A stretch of 64,000 nt of DNA from Segatella copri. Its GTDB lineage: Bacteria; Bacteroidota; Bacteroidia; Bacteroidales; Bacteroidaceae. The stretch covers positions 1,488,001 through 1,552,000 of the forward strand of contig NZ_JAPDVG010000001.1 in the NCBI RefSeq assembly GCF_026015625.1, written 5' to 3'. The notes under the pieces are model-generated. The model did no database searches, was not told the DNA's origin, and saw only the letters and a list, made by a program, of their open reading frames with translations. The translations under genes were made by a program, and so were the position numbers. Positions 49,186 to 57,872 of the stretch are shown one piece after another. Each line of letters opens with the position of its first letter. Within the stretch, counting starts at the first letter, position 1.

Positions 49186-50676
49186 CTATCTCAGCAGATA
49201 TTTCGCAACCAAATTTCTGAGCATCGTCTCCGGAAGATTCGACAATCCCGTCTCTTGAATCGTAGCATATTCGGGCTTGTTCTTTCCGATAATAAACTTA
49301 CATTCTCGCCCATCTATGCTTGCATACAAATGGAAGTTGCCCTTGTAAGCCTGCTCTATGCGAACATCAGTACAACTTTTGCCATCTATCTCAAAAGAAG
49401 CAGAACTGTTGTCTTTATCCTCCAACCCCCATGATACGAGATGAACATTTATCGCTGACTCTATGGAACTGATCCATCTGTCCTGAACCTCATTTCGCTT
49501 GGCTATGTCACGGAATTGCCGCAGAGAATCAGCTACTTCCCTAATGATTGCATCAGCACGCCGAATGCCCTTGTCCTTGGCAAACTGAATGGCATCATCG
49601 TAAGAAATATGATGCAGCTTAGACCTTACATACATACAATGACCCGTATTAGGTAAATAGCCTCCTGTATCTATAATATAAGTGAGGTCATAGGCTGGTG
49701 ACAAACGCCAAATCCCCGCCTCGTCCATCACAAAAGAGAAATTCTTTGTATGGTCATCCGTATTGTTGGAAAGGACATTGAACACAAGTCTGCGAAATAC
49801 TTCCTGGCAATCAGTCTCCGGCAAATGTAATTTTCTACAGACAGCAATAAGTCCCTCATAGCTATCGGTTTCCGGAGAAATCGCAGCAAGAGTCTGCGTA
49901 TGCAATTTCCGCTCACCATCACGATCGAAACGCTTCGTTATGAAATTCCGGTTTCCATCAATCTCATATAGTCTGGATGGCATCATATCTATTCCCGACT
50001 TGATGGCCATCTCATAATAGGTCATCTCTATCTCTGCAGAACTGTATTTCGTATCGCCAAATTTCAATATATAATAATCATAATCCTGAAGCCCAGCCAC
50101 CTGACCGCTTCGTATCTCCCCAGTAGCTTTATTGATGGCAATGATAGCCTTAGGTTGGCGTCCACCAGCCGATGTTCCCACCGTAAGCAAGGACTGCATA
50201 GTGATAGATTCCTCTGGCATGATGTGAGCATTTTCACGCTCGATGAAAATGCGCTCAGCCAAGTCTGCCAACGACTTGACATCTATCATTTCTGCCTTAT
50301 CCGTCTTTGCCACCTCTGGTAAGAATTCCAATGCACCCATGCCTCGCTTACCGATAAAAGAAAGTTTATCCAACGGAGTTATATCAGCATTTGGAATATG
50401 ATTTTGAATTCGCCAAAGCTCGAAAAGCTGATTACCCCAGGCATCCGGCAACGAATCTGCTAGAAATGCAGGAAGTTTCTGGTACATTTTGGCATCCTCT
50501 CCCCACACGGGTGTCATTGCACGAATACCACGCACAGGAGCTTGAAGAGGAGAAACATCAATTCCCTTCTTCAAGAACTCAGGATTATATGTAAAGTACG
50601 ATAACCTGCGGCGATTATCCCATGCCAAGCGACCAATCTCTTCGTCCCAAAGCATTACTCTCAAAGTATTTACCAT
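49186..50676 (-). CDS. hipA: HipA-family toxin kinase
   Basis: A 496-residue Ser/Thr kinase toxin of the HipA family; E. coli HipA phosphorylates glutamyl-tRNA synthetase and induces persistence. The N-terminal HipA domain is followed by the kinase core: TSAGGRQPKAIIAI gives the nucleotide loop, FITKRFDRDG is in the central lobe, and the catalytic segment is NVLSNNTDDHTKNFSF with the Asp, followed by LSPAYDLT. The C-terminus beyond residue 430 is an extra beta-rich piece. It starts six bases after hipB, as in the E. coli operon order. Confidence 0.92.
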   Translation of the reverse strand: MVNTLRVMLWDEEIGRLAWDNRRRLSYFTYNPEFLKKGIDVSPLQAPVRGIRAMTPVWGEDAKMYQKLPAFLADSLPDAWGNQLFELWRIQNHIPNADITPLDKLSFIGKRGMGALEFLPEVAKTDKAEMIDVKSLADLAERIFIERENAHIMPEESITMQSLLTVGTSAGGRQPKAIIAINKATGEIRSGQVAGLQDYDYYILKFGDTKYSSAEIEMTYYEMAIKSGIDMMPSRLYEIDGNRNFITKRFDRDGERKLHTQTLAAISPETDSYEGLIAVCRKLHLPETDCQEVFRRLVFNVLSNNTDDHTKNFSFVMDEAGIWRLSPAYDLTYIIDTGGYLPNTGHCMYVRSKLHHISYDDAIQFAKDKGIRRADAIIREVADSLRQFRDIAKRNEVQDRWISSIESAINVHLVSWGLEDKDNSSASFEIDGKSCTDVRIEQAYKGNFHLYASIDGRECKFIIGKNKPEYATIQETGLSNLPETMLRNLVAKYLLR

Positions 50677-50682
50677 AGCCAG

Positions 50683-50994
50683 TTATAATTTAGTATGACG
50701 AATTCTCTGTGCTTTCTTCTCATCCTTTCTCATCAGATAAGGAGATGGAGGAAGTTCTGGAAGCACATCATTGATGGCATCAATCTGCCCCACCACCTTC
50801 AGCAAGAGGAGAAAAGTGGAAAGCGAAAGATTGCCCGCTGTACCATTCTCAAACTTGTGGATGGTGGTCAAGCCAAGCCCAGTAAGCTCGGCAACCTCTT
50901 TCTGGGTGAGATTGCATCTCATTCTATATTCCTTGAATCTTACTCCCAGTAAACGTACCAACTCAGGAGTAGAATATTCATATAAATCTGCCAT
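50683..50994 (-). CDS. hipB: HipB-like XRE-family antitoxin/repressor
   Basis: A 103-residue DNA-binding antitoxin. The helix-turn-helix is near residues 20-60: RCNLTQKEVAELTGLGLTTI, then HKFENGTAGNLSL. The remaining part is helical and basic at the end. It should hold HipA inactive and repress the hipBA operon. A 16-base palindrome at 51014-51029 is the likely operator. The promoter -7 box TATATTTG is on the minus strand at 51080-51087. Confidence 0.9.
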   Translation of the reverse strand: MADLYEYSTPELVRLLGVRFKEYRMRCNLTQKEVAELTGLGLTTIHKFENGTAGNLSLSTFLLLLKVVGQIDAINDVLPELPPSPYLMRKDEKKAQRIRHTKL

Positions 50995-51013
50995 AATCTT
51001 CTATTTGTTTATC

Positions 51014-51029
51014 TATCATTATAATGATA
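51014..51029. promoter_or_regulatory. Palindromic operator candidate for HipB
   Basis: TATCATTATAATGATA is a perfect 16-base palindrome in the leader of hipB, between its -7 box (51080-51087) and its ATG (50994). A bound repressor would block transcription elongation or start. Confidence 0.55.
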
Positions 51030-51440
51030 TTTATCCATTATATAAGCCTTTATCTTCAATATACTGATATTTACGGTTGCAAATATAAGAAAAAGGAATG
51101 AGACTTGCAAGCTTTCTGGAGATTATTTTCTATCTTTCTGCATTTTACAGGAAAATGACATGCGGAGTCGCTTACAAATGACGCAGATTCGCCCATCCCT
51201 TTATCCTCGCACATAAATGTTTTTTCTTGAAAAAAGTCTCAAAGTATCATTATTTACAAGTATATCACTGATACGTAACGGATTACAAAATGATACTTCC
51301 AAATATATTTACAAAGAAGTATCATAGAAGTATCATAAATTCAATAGAAGTATCATTAAATCACCATGATGCATCATAAAAAAACACGAAATTATAGTCA
51401 ACTAAATATAGAAAAACTACAATTTGCTTGCTCAAATTAG

Positions 51441-51570
51441 TGCCCAAAAATCACCCCATGAAACGGGCACTCAATGCCCGCAGCACGGGCAATGAGTACC
51501 CAACACTTGGTCTACCGATGCCCGTCACTTGATCCCTTAGTGACCGTGTGACGGGCACTAAGAGACCAAC
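51441..51570. repeat. 22-bp-period array with GGGCA/TGCCC palindromic cores
   Basis: ACGGGCAnT units align at 51463, 51485, 51507, 51529 and 51551 (exact 22-base steps); the middle two are degenerate. Paired arms GTGCCC/GGGCAC and TGCCCGTCAC/GTGACGGGCA are visible. The period is the same as that of arrays 2 and 3 at 16 kb, although the consensus differs. Confidence 0.7.
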
Positions 51571-51652
51571 CTATGTGCTTATTCCTAACTACAGTTATCT
51601 GTTTTCCATCTTATTCCTGGTTAATATTGGCATACTTTATAAACTAGAAAGG

Positions 51653-51756
51653 TAGACACACTATCAGTTTTATAAAACGGAAATAGTAGACATTATCAAT
51701 TCTATAAAACTGAAATACTAGACATTTTTTAGTTTTTGTGCCTGTATTTCTAGACA
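51653..51756. repeat. TAGACA repeats with a TTTTATAAAA core
   Basis: TAGACA recurs at 51653, 51687, 51719 and 51751, spacing 34, 32 and 32 bases. Between the first two is TTTTATAAAACGGAAATA, and a related segment lies in the second unit. It sits inside the inverted-repeat element. Confidence 0.6.
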
Positions 51757-52005
51757 TAAATCCTCAAAAAAGACTTTTTTGCAAGCCACTTACCTGAATT
51801 TTATGATACTTCTATTGAATTTATGATACTTCTATGATACTTCTTTGTAAAATAAACAAAAAGTCTCATTTTTATAAACCATTACATATCAATCATATAC
51901 ATCGGTTTTAGCCACAAATAATGAGACTTTGATACTTTTTTCGAGAAAAAACTTTTATGTGCACGAAAGAAAAGGAAAGAAGAAAGCAGTAATTATAAAA
52001 GAAAA

Positions 52006-52037
52006 AAGCAGCAATGGCTACTACTCCATTGCTGCTT
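52006..52037 (-). terminator. Terminator of the GH13-AlaX gene
   Basis: AAGCAGCAATGG (52006-52017) pairs with CCATTGCTGCTT (52026-52037), and the minus strand continues with a T-run. Confidence 0.88.
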
Positions 52038-52044
52038 ATTTTAT

Positions 52045-54237
52045 TTACTGAACAATCTTGAAGCGGATACGCAAAGAATGCGCATGCTCATCCCAATTGG
52101 TACCAAGCAATACGAACTTGCCAATCTGGGCTGTAGAACGGACATGCTTGCCGATACATGGACAAACATCATAATCACCGATACGAACCAGACGCAAGGT
52201 CTCGCTCGCATCATCCGGCAGACGGTCTAACTTGACGTTAGCCGGAATGTGGTCACGATCCACAAACTCGTAAGTAACAGGCATATCAAGCTCTATCAGG
52301 CGATTCATCTCCGTCTCAATCGCCTTTTCCTCCTGACGGGTAGGCTTGTGATCGACTACGAAGGTCATCTTACTCTTCTTTCGCTCAATATGAGCATTCT
52401 TGCTGCGATCGCAGCCAAACATGCGAACCATCAACTGATTGAGCAGATGCTCAGCCGTATGAGCAGGAGGGAACTCCTCCTTATGATGCTCATTCAATAT
52501 GATATCACTTTCCTCCATCTTGACATTGAATTTATAGATTCTTACTCCGTTAGCATCCATTGATATCGGGAACACGCCATCCTTCTTCAATTCAACCTTC
52601 TTCTTACCACCCGAGAACAGTTCTGTTACCAGCACCTCCTCTTCAGCAATATGGAAGAAATCGAAAGCATGACCAGGGATGCAAACCTGCAACTGGCGCG
52701 CCTCCTGAGCAAAGTTAAGTACGATGAGCATGGCTTCATCATCCTTCTTGCGAAGGAAGGCGAAATTGGTACGGGGATCGAAATTCTCAGAACCCGGATT
52801 CACATACATCAAATCGAAGGTCTCACCCTCGCGGATGGCTTTCTCTTCATTGGCGAAGCGAAGAAGCTGGCGATAAGTGGCTGCCAGATATTTCTGCTCC
52901 TGACTCAATGCCGAGTCAGATGAATCCTGATAGGCATGCGCCAGAGTTTCCGGACTCCAATAGTCGAATATCGTGGTACGGCCATCCGTGCCGCTGAATC
53001 CTTCCTTATCCATTCCCTTCTCGCCGAATTCCTGACCGCTGTAAAGCATGAAAGGATTCTTCTGGAAGAAGAGACTCATGGCTGCAGCAGGAATCGCCTT
53101 CATGGCTGAGCCACAGAAGAAATCGCTGGCGATGCGCTGCTCATCATGATTCTCAAGGAAATAGAGCATGTGATCGCGGATATCATCCACTACCTGCCAC
53201 TCGTGAGTGATACTGGCTGCCGGACGCTCACCACGAACCACGCCACGCAGGCAATCATACATTCCTACTTTGTCATAAAGATAATCGAAACCAGCCTTTA
53301 CAAAGTTGCGGTACTGGTTAGGATCGTAAACCTCACCGATAACGACGATATGAGGATACTTCGCCTTCAATATTCCTGTAGCGTATGCCCAGAAGGCCGT
53401 TGGCACCATTTCTGCCATATCACAGCGGAAGCCATCTACACCCTTGCTTGCCCAGAAGAGGAGGATACCTGTCATCTTACCCCATGTGTTTGGCACTGGT
53501 TCATAATGATAGCTTCTGCCTCCTGCATCACAGTAATCTACACCGTAATTGAGTTTCACGGTCTCATACCAGTCGTTACAGCCAGGATGGTTATCAAACC
53601 GATCGTTTCCTGTAGCTTTGGCTGGACTCTCGGTATAGGGTTCATAAATCTTGGCATCTTTCGCAGAAAAAGCCTTGAACTCTGGTTTGGAACGACGGAT
53701 TTCATTCAAATCCAAATCGCCCCATGCATAATAGAAATTATTCCTAGTAGAGAAGTGCATGTTCGGATCATCATCTTCTCCCAAATCCCGTACACCTGTT
53801 GGTTTGCAAATGGAATGATACTCTCGGGCTACATGGTTCGGAACGAAATCCATGATTACTTTCATACCAGCCTTGTGAGTACGCTCTATCAGCTGCTCCC
53901 ACTCTTTCATTCTCATACTGACATTCACAGCCAAGTCTGGATCGATATCATAGTAGTCGGTAATAGCATATGGCGAACCTGCTTTTCCCTTCACTACCTC
54001 TGCATGCTGAGTAGGAATTCCATAAGAAGAGTAGTTTGTCTGAGTGGCATGACGAATCACACCCGTATACCAAATATGTGTAAATCCCATATCGTGGATG
54101 CGAGCCAGAACTTCATCTGAGAAATTATTCAGCTTTCCGCAACCATTTTCTTCGATGGTACCATTTTCCTTACAGGTTGTATTCTGATTTCCGAAGAGTC
54201 GTGGGAGAACCTGGTATATAATAACTTTTTCCTTCAT
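52045..54237 (-). CDS. GH13 alpha-amylase-family protein fused to AlaX-like tRNA-editing domain
   Basis: A 730-residue fusion. The first 570 residues form a GH13 glycosidase: region I DFVPNH, region II with the nucleophile Asp273 (DGFRCDMAEM), the acid/base Glu302 (VIGEVYDP), and Asp365 in ENHDEQR, so all three catalytic residues are present. There is no signal peptide, so it is cytoplasmic. From about residue 585 it resembles the alanyl-tRNA editing (AlaX/tRNA_SAD) domain: HTAEHLL with His593 and His597, and CPCIGKH with Cys694 and His698, the HxxxH/CxxxH zinc set. The frame is continuous with no stop at the join. The combination is unusual. Confidence 0.85.
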   Translation of the reverse strand: MKEKVIIYQVLPRLFGNQNTTCKENGTIEENGCGKLNNFSDEVLARIHDMGFTHIWYTGVIRHATQTNYSSYGIPTQHAEVVKGKAGSPYAITDYYDIDPDLAVNVSMRMKEWEQLIERTHKAGMKVIMDFVPNHVAREYHSICKPTGVRDLGEDDDPNMHFSTRNNFYYAWGDLDLNEIRRSKPEFKAFSAKDAKIYEPYTESPAKATGNDRFDNHPGCNDWYETVKLNYGVDYCDAGGRSYHYEPVPNTWGKMTGILLFWASKGVDGFRCDMAEMVPTAFWAYATGILKAKYPHIVVIGEVYDPNQYRNFVKAGFDYLYDKVGMYDCLRGVVRGERPAASITHEWQVVDDIRDHMLYFLENHDEQRIASDFFCGSAMKAIPAAAMSLFFQKNPFMLYSGQEFGEKGMDKEGFSGTDGRTTIFDYWSPETLAHAYQDSSDSALSQEQKYLAATYRQLLRFANEEKAIREGETFDLMYVNPGSENFDPRTNFAFLRKKDDEAMLIVLNFAQEARQLQVCIPGHAFDFFHIAEEEVLVTELFSGGKKKVELKKDGVFPISMDANGVRIYKFNVKMEESDIILNEHHKEEFPPAHTAEHLLNQLMVRMFGCDRSKNAHIERKKSKMTFVVDHKPTRQEEKAIETEMNRLIELDMPVTYEFVDRDHIPANVKLDRLPDDASETLRLVRIGDYDVCPCIGKHVRSTAQIGKFVLLGTNWDEHAHSLRIRFKIVQ

Positions 54238-54262
54238 TTAGCGGCTTTACTAAAAAAAATGA

Positions 54263-54309
54263 AACGTTTTACCTTTCCAACAACGCCTTTGCTGAAAAGA
54301 TAAAACGTT
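54263..54309 (-). terminator. Weak terminator after fabD
   Basis: AACGTTTTA (54263-54271) pairs with TAAAACGTT (54301-54309). The minus strand continues TCATTTTTTTT. Confidence 0.5.
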
Positions 54310-54327
54310 GAATAGTGTCATTGTTGA

Positions 54328-55215
54328 TTAAGCAATACCGTGAGCGGCAACACTCTTGTCGATGCGGCCAATCATGCCCTGCAATGCCTTGCCAGGACCA
54401 CACTCTGTAAAGTCATCAGCACCATCAGCAATCATAGCCTGTACAGATGAAGTCCAACGTACAGAGCTTGTAAGCTGTGCGATGAGGTTCTGCTGAATCT
54501 CAGCTGGATCAGTATGAGGCTTACCATCTACATTCTGGTAAACCGGGCACTTAGGAGCAGAGAATGTAGTCTTCTCGATGGCAGCCTGAAGTTCATCCTT
54601 AGCTGGCTGCATCAATGGAGAGTGGAAAGCACCACCAACCTTCAAAGGCAATGCACGCTTAGCACCAGCAGCCTTCAGTTTCTCGCAAGCAGCATTGATA
54701 GCATCTACGTTACCAGAGATAACGAGCTGACCAGGGCAGTTGTAGTTAGCAGCAACTACCACGTTGCCTTCTGTGCTCACCTCAGCGCAGACTTCCTCAA
54801 CCTTCTCATCTGGCAAACCGATGATGGCAGCCATAGTACCAGGGTTAGCCTCGCAAGCCTTCTGCATAGCATTGGCACGGGCAGCAACAAGTTTCAAACC
54901 ATCCTCGAAAGCCATAGCACCGGCAGCAACCAATGCAGAGAACTCACCGAGAGAGTGACCAGCAACCATAGCTGGCTTGAACTCCTCACCCAGGCAAAGA
55001 GCAGAGATAACAGAATGGAGGAATACAGCAGGCTGGGTAACCTTGGTTTCCTTCAACTGATCGTCGGTTCCGGCGAACATGATATCAGTAATCTTGAAGC
55101 CGAGAATCTCGTCGGCCTTATCAAAAAGTTCTTTTGCCAATGCGTTGTTATCGTAGAGATCCTTACCCATACCTACGAACTGAGAACCCTGTCCAGGGAA
55201 AACAAATGCTTTCAT
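54328..55215 (-). CDS. fabD: Malonyl-CoA:acyl-carrier-protein transacylase
   Basis: A 295-residue enzyme that loads malonyl groups onto ACP for fatty-acid synthesis. The N-terminus AFVFPGQGSQFVGMGKDLYD is typical. The active-site serine is in GHSLGEFSALVAAGAM near residue 88, and the His is in the later GGAFHSPLM. The gene has its own minus-strand -7 box TACCTTTG at 55285-55292 and is not clustered with other fab genes in this window. Confidence 0.97.
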   Translation of the reverse strand: MKAFVFPGQGSQFVGMGKDLYDNNALAKELFDKADEILGFKITDIMFAGTDDQLKETKVTQPAVFLHSVISALCLGEEFKPAMVAGHSLGEFSALVAAGAMAFEDGLKLVAARANAMQKACEANPGTMAAIIGLPDEKVEEVCAEVSTEGNVVVAANYNCPGQLVISGNVDAINAACEKLKAAGAKRALPLKVGGAFHSPLMQPAKDELQAAIEKTTFSAPKCPVYQNVDGKPHTDPAEIQQNLIAQLTSSVRWTSSVQAMIADGADDFTECGPGKALQGMIGRIDKSVAAHGIA

Positions 55216-55406
55216 TTTATCCTTATATTTTTTAGTTTATAATTAATATTCCTGTAATGAATATGAATTCTCTGAATTCGACTGCAAAGGTACAATAAAA
55301 TTCTGAGAATCAGCAGAGAATATCAAAAAATAAAGTTATATATTCTAAATTACTACAAGAATGGTAAAAACTTTCCATTCTGAATGCGGAACAGGCACAA
55401 AAAAAA

Positions 55407-55434
55407 ATCCCTAATGCCTTTCGGCAAAAGGGAT
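55407..55434 (-). terminator. Terminator after rplI
   Basis: ATCCCT-AA-TGCC pairs with GGCA-AA-AGGGAT around TTTC, and the minus strand then has a T-run of eight or more. It closes the rpsF-rpsR-rplI operon. Confidence 0.88.
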
Positions 55435-55499
55435 CTTTATATTAATTTGCTTTACAGTGCGAAAAATATCGTACTTCATACAAATTGATTGAGCTAGGA

Positions 55500-56030
55500 T
55501 TATTCAGCTGCTGGAGCCTCTTCCTCAGCTGCAGCCTCAGCAGGTGCCTCAACTGGAGCCTCCTCAGCAGCAGGAGCTGCAACAGGAGCGTTCTCAGCAA
55601 CAACGTTAACTGGAACCTTAACCTCAACCTCCTTGTGGTAGTGTACAGTAGCCTCGTACTCACCAACCTTCTTAGCATCCTTCATAGTGATGATCTTGCG
55701 ATCAACCTCGATGCCCTTCTTAGCGAGTTCCTCAGCAACAGTTGCAGCGTTAACTGAGCCATAGAGCTGACCAGTAGCGCTCACCTTAGCAGCGATAGTA
55801 AGAACGATGCCCTCGAGAGCCTCGCCCTTCTTAACAGCCTCAGCCTTGATAGCCTCAAGCTTGTGAGCCTGCTGCTTCAAATCCTCAGCCAACTGCTTCT
55901 TAGCAGATGGAGATGCGATAACAGCCTTACCTGTAGGGATAAGGAAGTTACGACCATAACCACTCTTTACATTTACGATATCGTTCTTATATCCAAGACC
56001 GATAATATCTTGCTTCAAAATAATTTCCAT
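55500..56030 (-). CDS. rplI: Ribosomal protein bL9
   Basis: A 176-residue large-subunit protein. The N-terminal domain MEIILKQDIIGLGYKNDIVN and VKSGYGRNFLIPTGKAVIAS is diagnostic. A long central helix and the C-terminal domain follow. The end is an added Ala/Glu/Pro-rich tail of about 30 residues (AAPAAEEAPVEAPAEAAAEE), longer than the E. coli protein of 149 residues, and common in this phylum. It is the last gene of the rpsF-rpsR-rplI operon. Confidence 0.97.
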   Translation of the reverse strand: MEIILKQDIIGLGYKNDIVNVKSGYGRNFLIPTGKAVIASPSAKKQLAEDLKQQAHKLEAIKAEAVKKGEALEGIVLTIAAKVSATGQLYGSVNAATVAEELAKKGIEVDRKIITMKDAKKVGEYEATVHYHKEVEVKVPVNVVAENAPVAAPAAEEAPVEAPAEAAAEEEAPAAE

Positions 56031-56050
56031 TCTTCTTTATCCTCCTTAAA

Positions 56051-56320
56051 TTACTTCATCAAATCGGTTACGTAAGGAAGCAAAGCGATCTGGCGAGCAC
56101 GCTTTACAGCCTGTGCTACACGGCGCTGATACTTCAAAGATGTACCTGTGATACGACGTGGAAGGATTTTACCCTGCTCGTTCAAGAACTTCTTCAAGAA
56201 CTCTGGATCCTTGTAGTCGATGTACTTAATACCGCTCTTCTTGAAACGGCAATACTTCTTCTTCTTTGTGTCGATAGAAGGAGCAGTCAAATAACGGATT
56301 TCTGATTTCTGATCTGCCAT
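56051..56320 (-). CDS. rpsR: Ribosomal protein bS18
   Basis: An 89-residue small-subunit protein. The signature [20 protein letters not shown], followed by [16 protein letters not shown] and [13 protein letters not shown], is diagnostic. It pairs with bS6 in the platform of the 30S subunit. It lies three bases after rpsF and 20 bases before rplI. Confidence 0.98.
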   Translation of the reverse strand: MADQKSEIRYLTAPSIDTKKKKYCRFKKSGIKYIDYKDPEFLKKFLNEQGKILPRRITGTSLKYQRRVAQAVKRARQIALLPYVTDLMK

Positions 56321-56322
56321 GA

Positions 56323-56667
56323 TTAAGCCTCCTCTTTTTTACCAAGCTTTGCACGACGCTTCTCTGCGTAAGCGGCAGCATACTTGTCAAGTTTAACAGT
56401 CATGTAACGAATTACTTTCTCGTCGCGGCGATAAGCTGTTTCGAGTTTAGCGATAACAGTTGGCTCAGCCTTGAACTCAACCAAGCTGTAGAAGCCTGAT
56501 GTCTTCTTCTCGATGTTGTAAGCCAACTTCTTCAAACCCCAAGCCTCTTTGTTCAGAATCTCAGCACCATTATCGGTGAGTACCTTCTCGAACTTAGCGA
56601 CCGTTTCCTTCATCTGTTCATCAGACAAAACGGGAGTCAAAATGAAAACGGTTTCGTATTGATTCAT
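56323..56667 (-). CDS. rpsF: Ribosomal protein bS6
   Basis: A 114-residue small-subunit protein. The N-terminal [20 protein letters not shown] and the central [20 protein letters not shown] match bS6. The C-terminus is Lys/Arg/Ala-rich. It forms a heterodimer with bS18. A minus-strand -7 box TAATTTTG is at 56758-56765, and the leader between carries a possible S6:S18 control structure. Confidence 0.97.
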   Translation of the reverse strand: MNQYETVFILTPVLSDEQMKETVAKFEKVLTDNGAEILNKEAWGLKKLAYNIEKKTSGFYSLVEFKAEPTVIAKLETAYRRDEKVIRYMTVKLDKYAAAYAEKRRAKLGKKEEA

Positions 56668-56689
56668 ACTACTTTAAATGATTAAATAT

Positions 56690-56748
56690 TAATATAAAAA
56701 TTCTCATGCAAACCGGAAAATGTGTGCGAAAACACAGCCTTTTCACGA
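56690..56748 (-). promoter_or_regulatory. Possible S6:S18 leader motif in the rpsF mRNA
   Basis: The leader has a small stem TGTG/CACA around TTTTCG followed by CATTTTCCGGTTT. A hairpin beside a CCG-containing strand is the core of the known S6:S18 autoregulatory motif. The match is partial, so this is a suggestion. Confidence 0.35.
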
Positions 56749-56798
56749 ATTGCGGTGCAAAATTACGACTTTTTCTTGAATTAACCAAATATTTTTCG

Positions 56799-56806
56799 TA
56801 CTTTTG
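56799..56806 (+). promoter_or_regulatory. -7 box (TACTTTTG) for the small membrane protein
   Basis: TACTTTTG lies about 50 bases before the ATG at 56857 and is divergent from the rpsF promoter. Confidence 0.6.
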
Positions 56807-56856
56807 CACAAAATAATTGTTAATAGTATAAAAACAACCTCTAAATTGTAAAGAAT

Positions 56857-57054
56857 ATGGCAAAAATGAACAAGAAACTGATTACTCTGCTCCATACCCT
56901 ACCATCTATGGGCATGGCTTTCATCGTTTTAGGCGTCCTGCTGATGGTGGCCAGCTTTGCGTTTTCCATTCAGGGAAACAGCGTACTCTTCGCTGGCCTC
57001 TTTTTCATTCTGGCGGGAGTAGCCGGATTTGTATATTCATTAAAAAAAGGATAA
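56857..57054 (+). CDS. Small two-helix membrane protein
   Basis: A 65-residue protein with two hydrophobic helices: MGMAFIVLGVLLMVASFAF and LFAGLFFILAGVAGFVYSL. The N-terminus is basic (MAKMNKKLITLLH), suggesting a cytoplasmic start. It has its own promoter and a strong terminator. It is a hypothetical inner-membrane protein common in this phylum by appearance; no function is known to me. Confidence 0.75.
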   Translation: MAKMNKKLITLLHTLPSMGMAFIVLGVLLMVASFAFSIQGNSVLFAGLFFILAGVAGFVYSLKKG

Positions 57055-57080
57055 GCCGATCATCGACTTATCCTTTTTAT
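57043..57080. terminator. Terminator between the small membrane protein and rprY
   Basis: AAAAAGGATAAG pairs with CTTATCCTTTTT around an 11-base loop. A and T runs allow use on both strands for convergent genes. It overlaps the last codons of the membrane protein. Confidence 0.88.
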
Positions 57081-57114
57081 ATCTTTGGGAATCTTTTCCC
57101 AATTACAGAATCAT

Positions 57115-57813
57115 TTAATCTTCGTTAGGAACTATCAGTTTGTATCCCTTACCATGGATATTGATGATTTCAATCTGAGGATCGTCCTTCAAATGCTTAC
57201 GGAGTTTGGTGATATAAACATCCATTGAGCGTGCATTGAAGTAATTGTCATCAATCCAGATGGTCTTCAGAGCAAAATCGCGCTGCAGAATTTCATTAGA
57301 GTGAGCACAGAGCAAAGCAAGAAGTTCATTCTCCTTGGTGGTAAGTTTGGTCTGCTTTTCACCAATGGTAAGAAGCTGCTTCTGTGTATCGAAGGTAAAG
57401 TCACCAATGTGATACATGGTAGACTCCTTGCTCTTCTTGCCACGTACGCGGCGGAGAATAGCCTCTACACGGAACACCAATTCTTCCATAGAGAATGGTT
57501 TGGTGATATAATCATCAGCACCAATCTTGAAACCTTCAAGGATATCTTCCTTCAATGTCTTGGCAGTAAGGAAGATGATTGGGAGGTCGGCATTGGTCTG
57601 ACGAATTTCCTGTGCCAGGGTAAAGCCGTCCTTCTTTGGCATCATCACGTCGAGTACTGCAATATCAAACTTATTCTTATTGAATTCCTTATAACCTACC
57701 TCGCCATCAGGGCACAGAACTGTAGTAAATCCCTTTGCCTGCAAATATTCGCGAAGCAACATACCTAAATTTTCATCGTCCTCGCAAAGCAAGATTTTAA
57801 TTTTCTCTTCCAT
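57115..57813 (-). CDS. rprY: OmpR-family response regulator (RprY-like)
   Basis: A 232-residue two-component regulator. The receiver domain has the acidic pair in LLCEDDENLG, the phosphoacceptor Asp55 in DIAVLDVMMPKKDG, and Lys in FLTAKTLKE. A winged helix (OmpR/PhoB type) covers the C-terminal 100 residues (KLTTKENELLALLCAHSNEI, RSMDVYITKLRKHLKDD). It follows the kinase gene by about 60 bases in the same direction. Length, order and lineage match RprX/RprY of Bacteroides fragilis. The regulated genes are not visible. Confidence 0.87.
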   Translation of the reverse strand: MEEKIKILLCEDDENLGMLLREYLQAKGFTTVLCPDGEVGYKEFNKNKFDIAVLDVMMPKKDGFTLAQEIRQTNADLPIIFLTAKTLKEDILEGFKIGADDYITKPFSMEELVFRVEAILRRVRGKKSKESTMYHIGDFTFDTQKQLLTIGEKQTKLTTKENELLALLCAHSNEILQRDFALKTIWIDDNYFNARSMDVYITKLRKHLKDDPQIEIINIHGKGYKLIVPNED

Positions 57814-57872
57814 ATCTTTATTCTTTAAAATTATTAATATTCTTTTAATTCTTTATTCTGTTTCTTCAAGTC

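Larger units (their letters stand above)
51209..51962. repeat. 754-bp non-coding inverted-repeat element with internal arrays
   Basis: The outer arms 51209-51255 and 51916-51962 are complementary with about four mismatches in 47. The inner arms 51308-51356 and 51803-51851 are complementary over 49 bases without mismatch. Both inner arms hold repeated AGAAGTATCAT units. Between the arms are a 22-bp-period GGGCA array (51463-51570) and a TAGACA array (51653-51756). No gene of useful length lies in it. It looks like a small inverted-repeat mobile element or a regulatory island. The rest of the gap 50995-52044 shows only hipB control and the amylase terminator. Confidence 0.8.
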
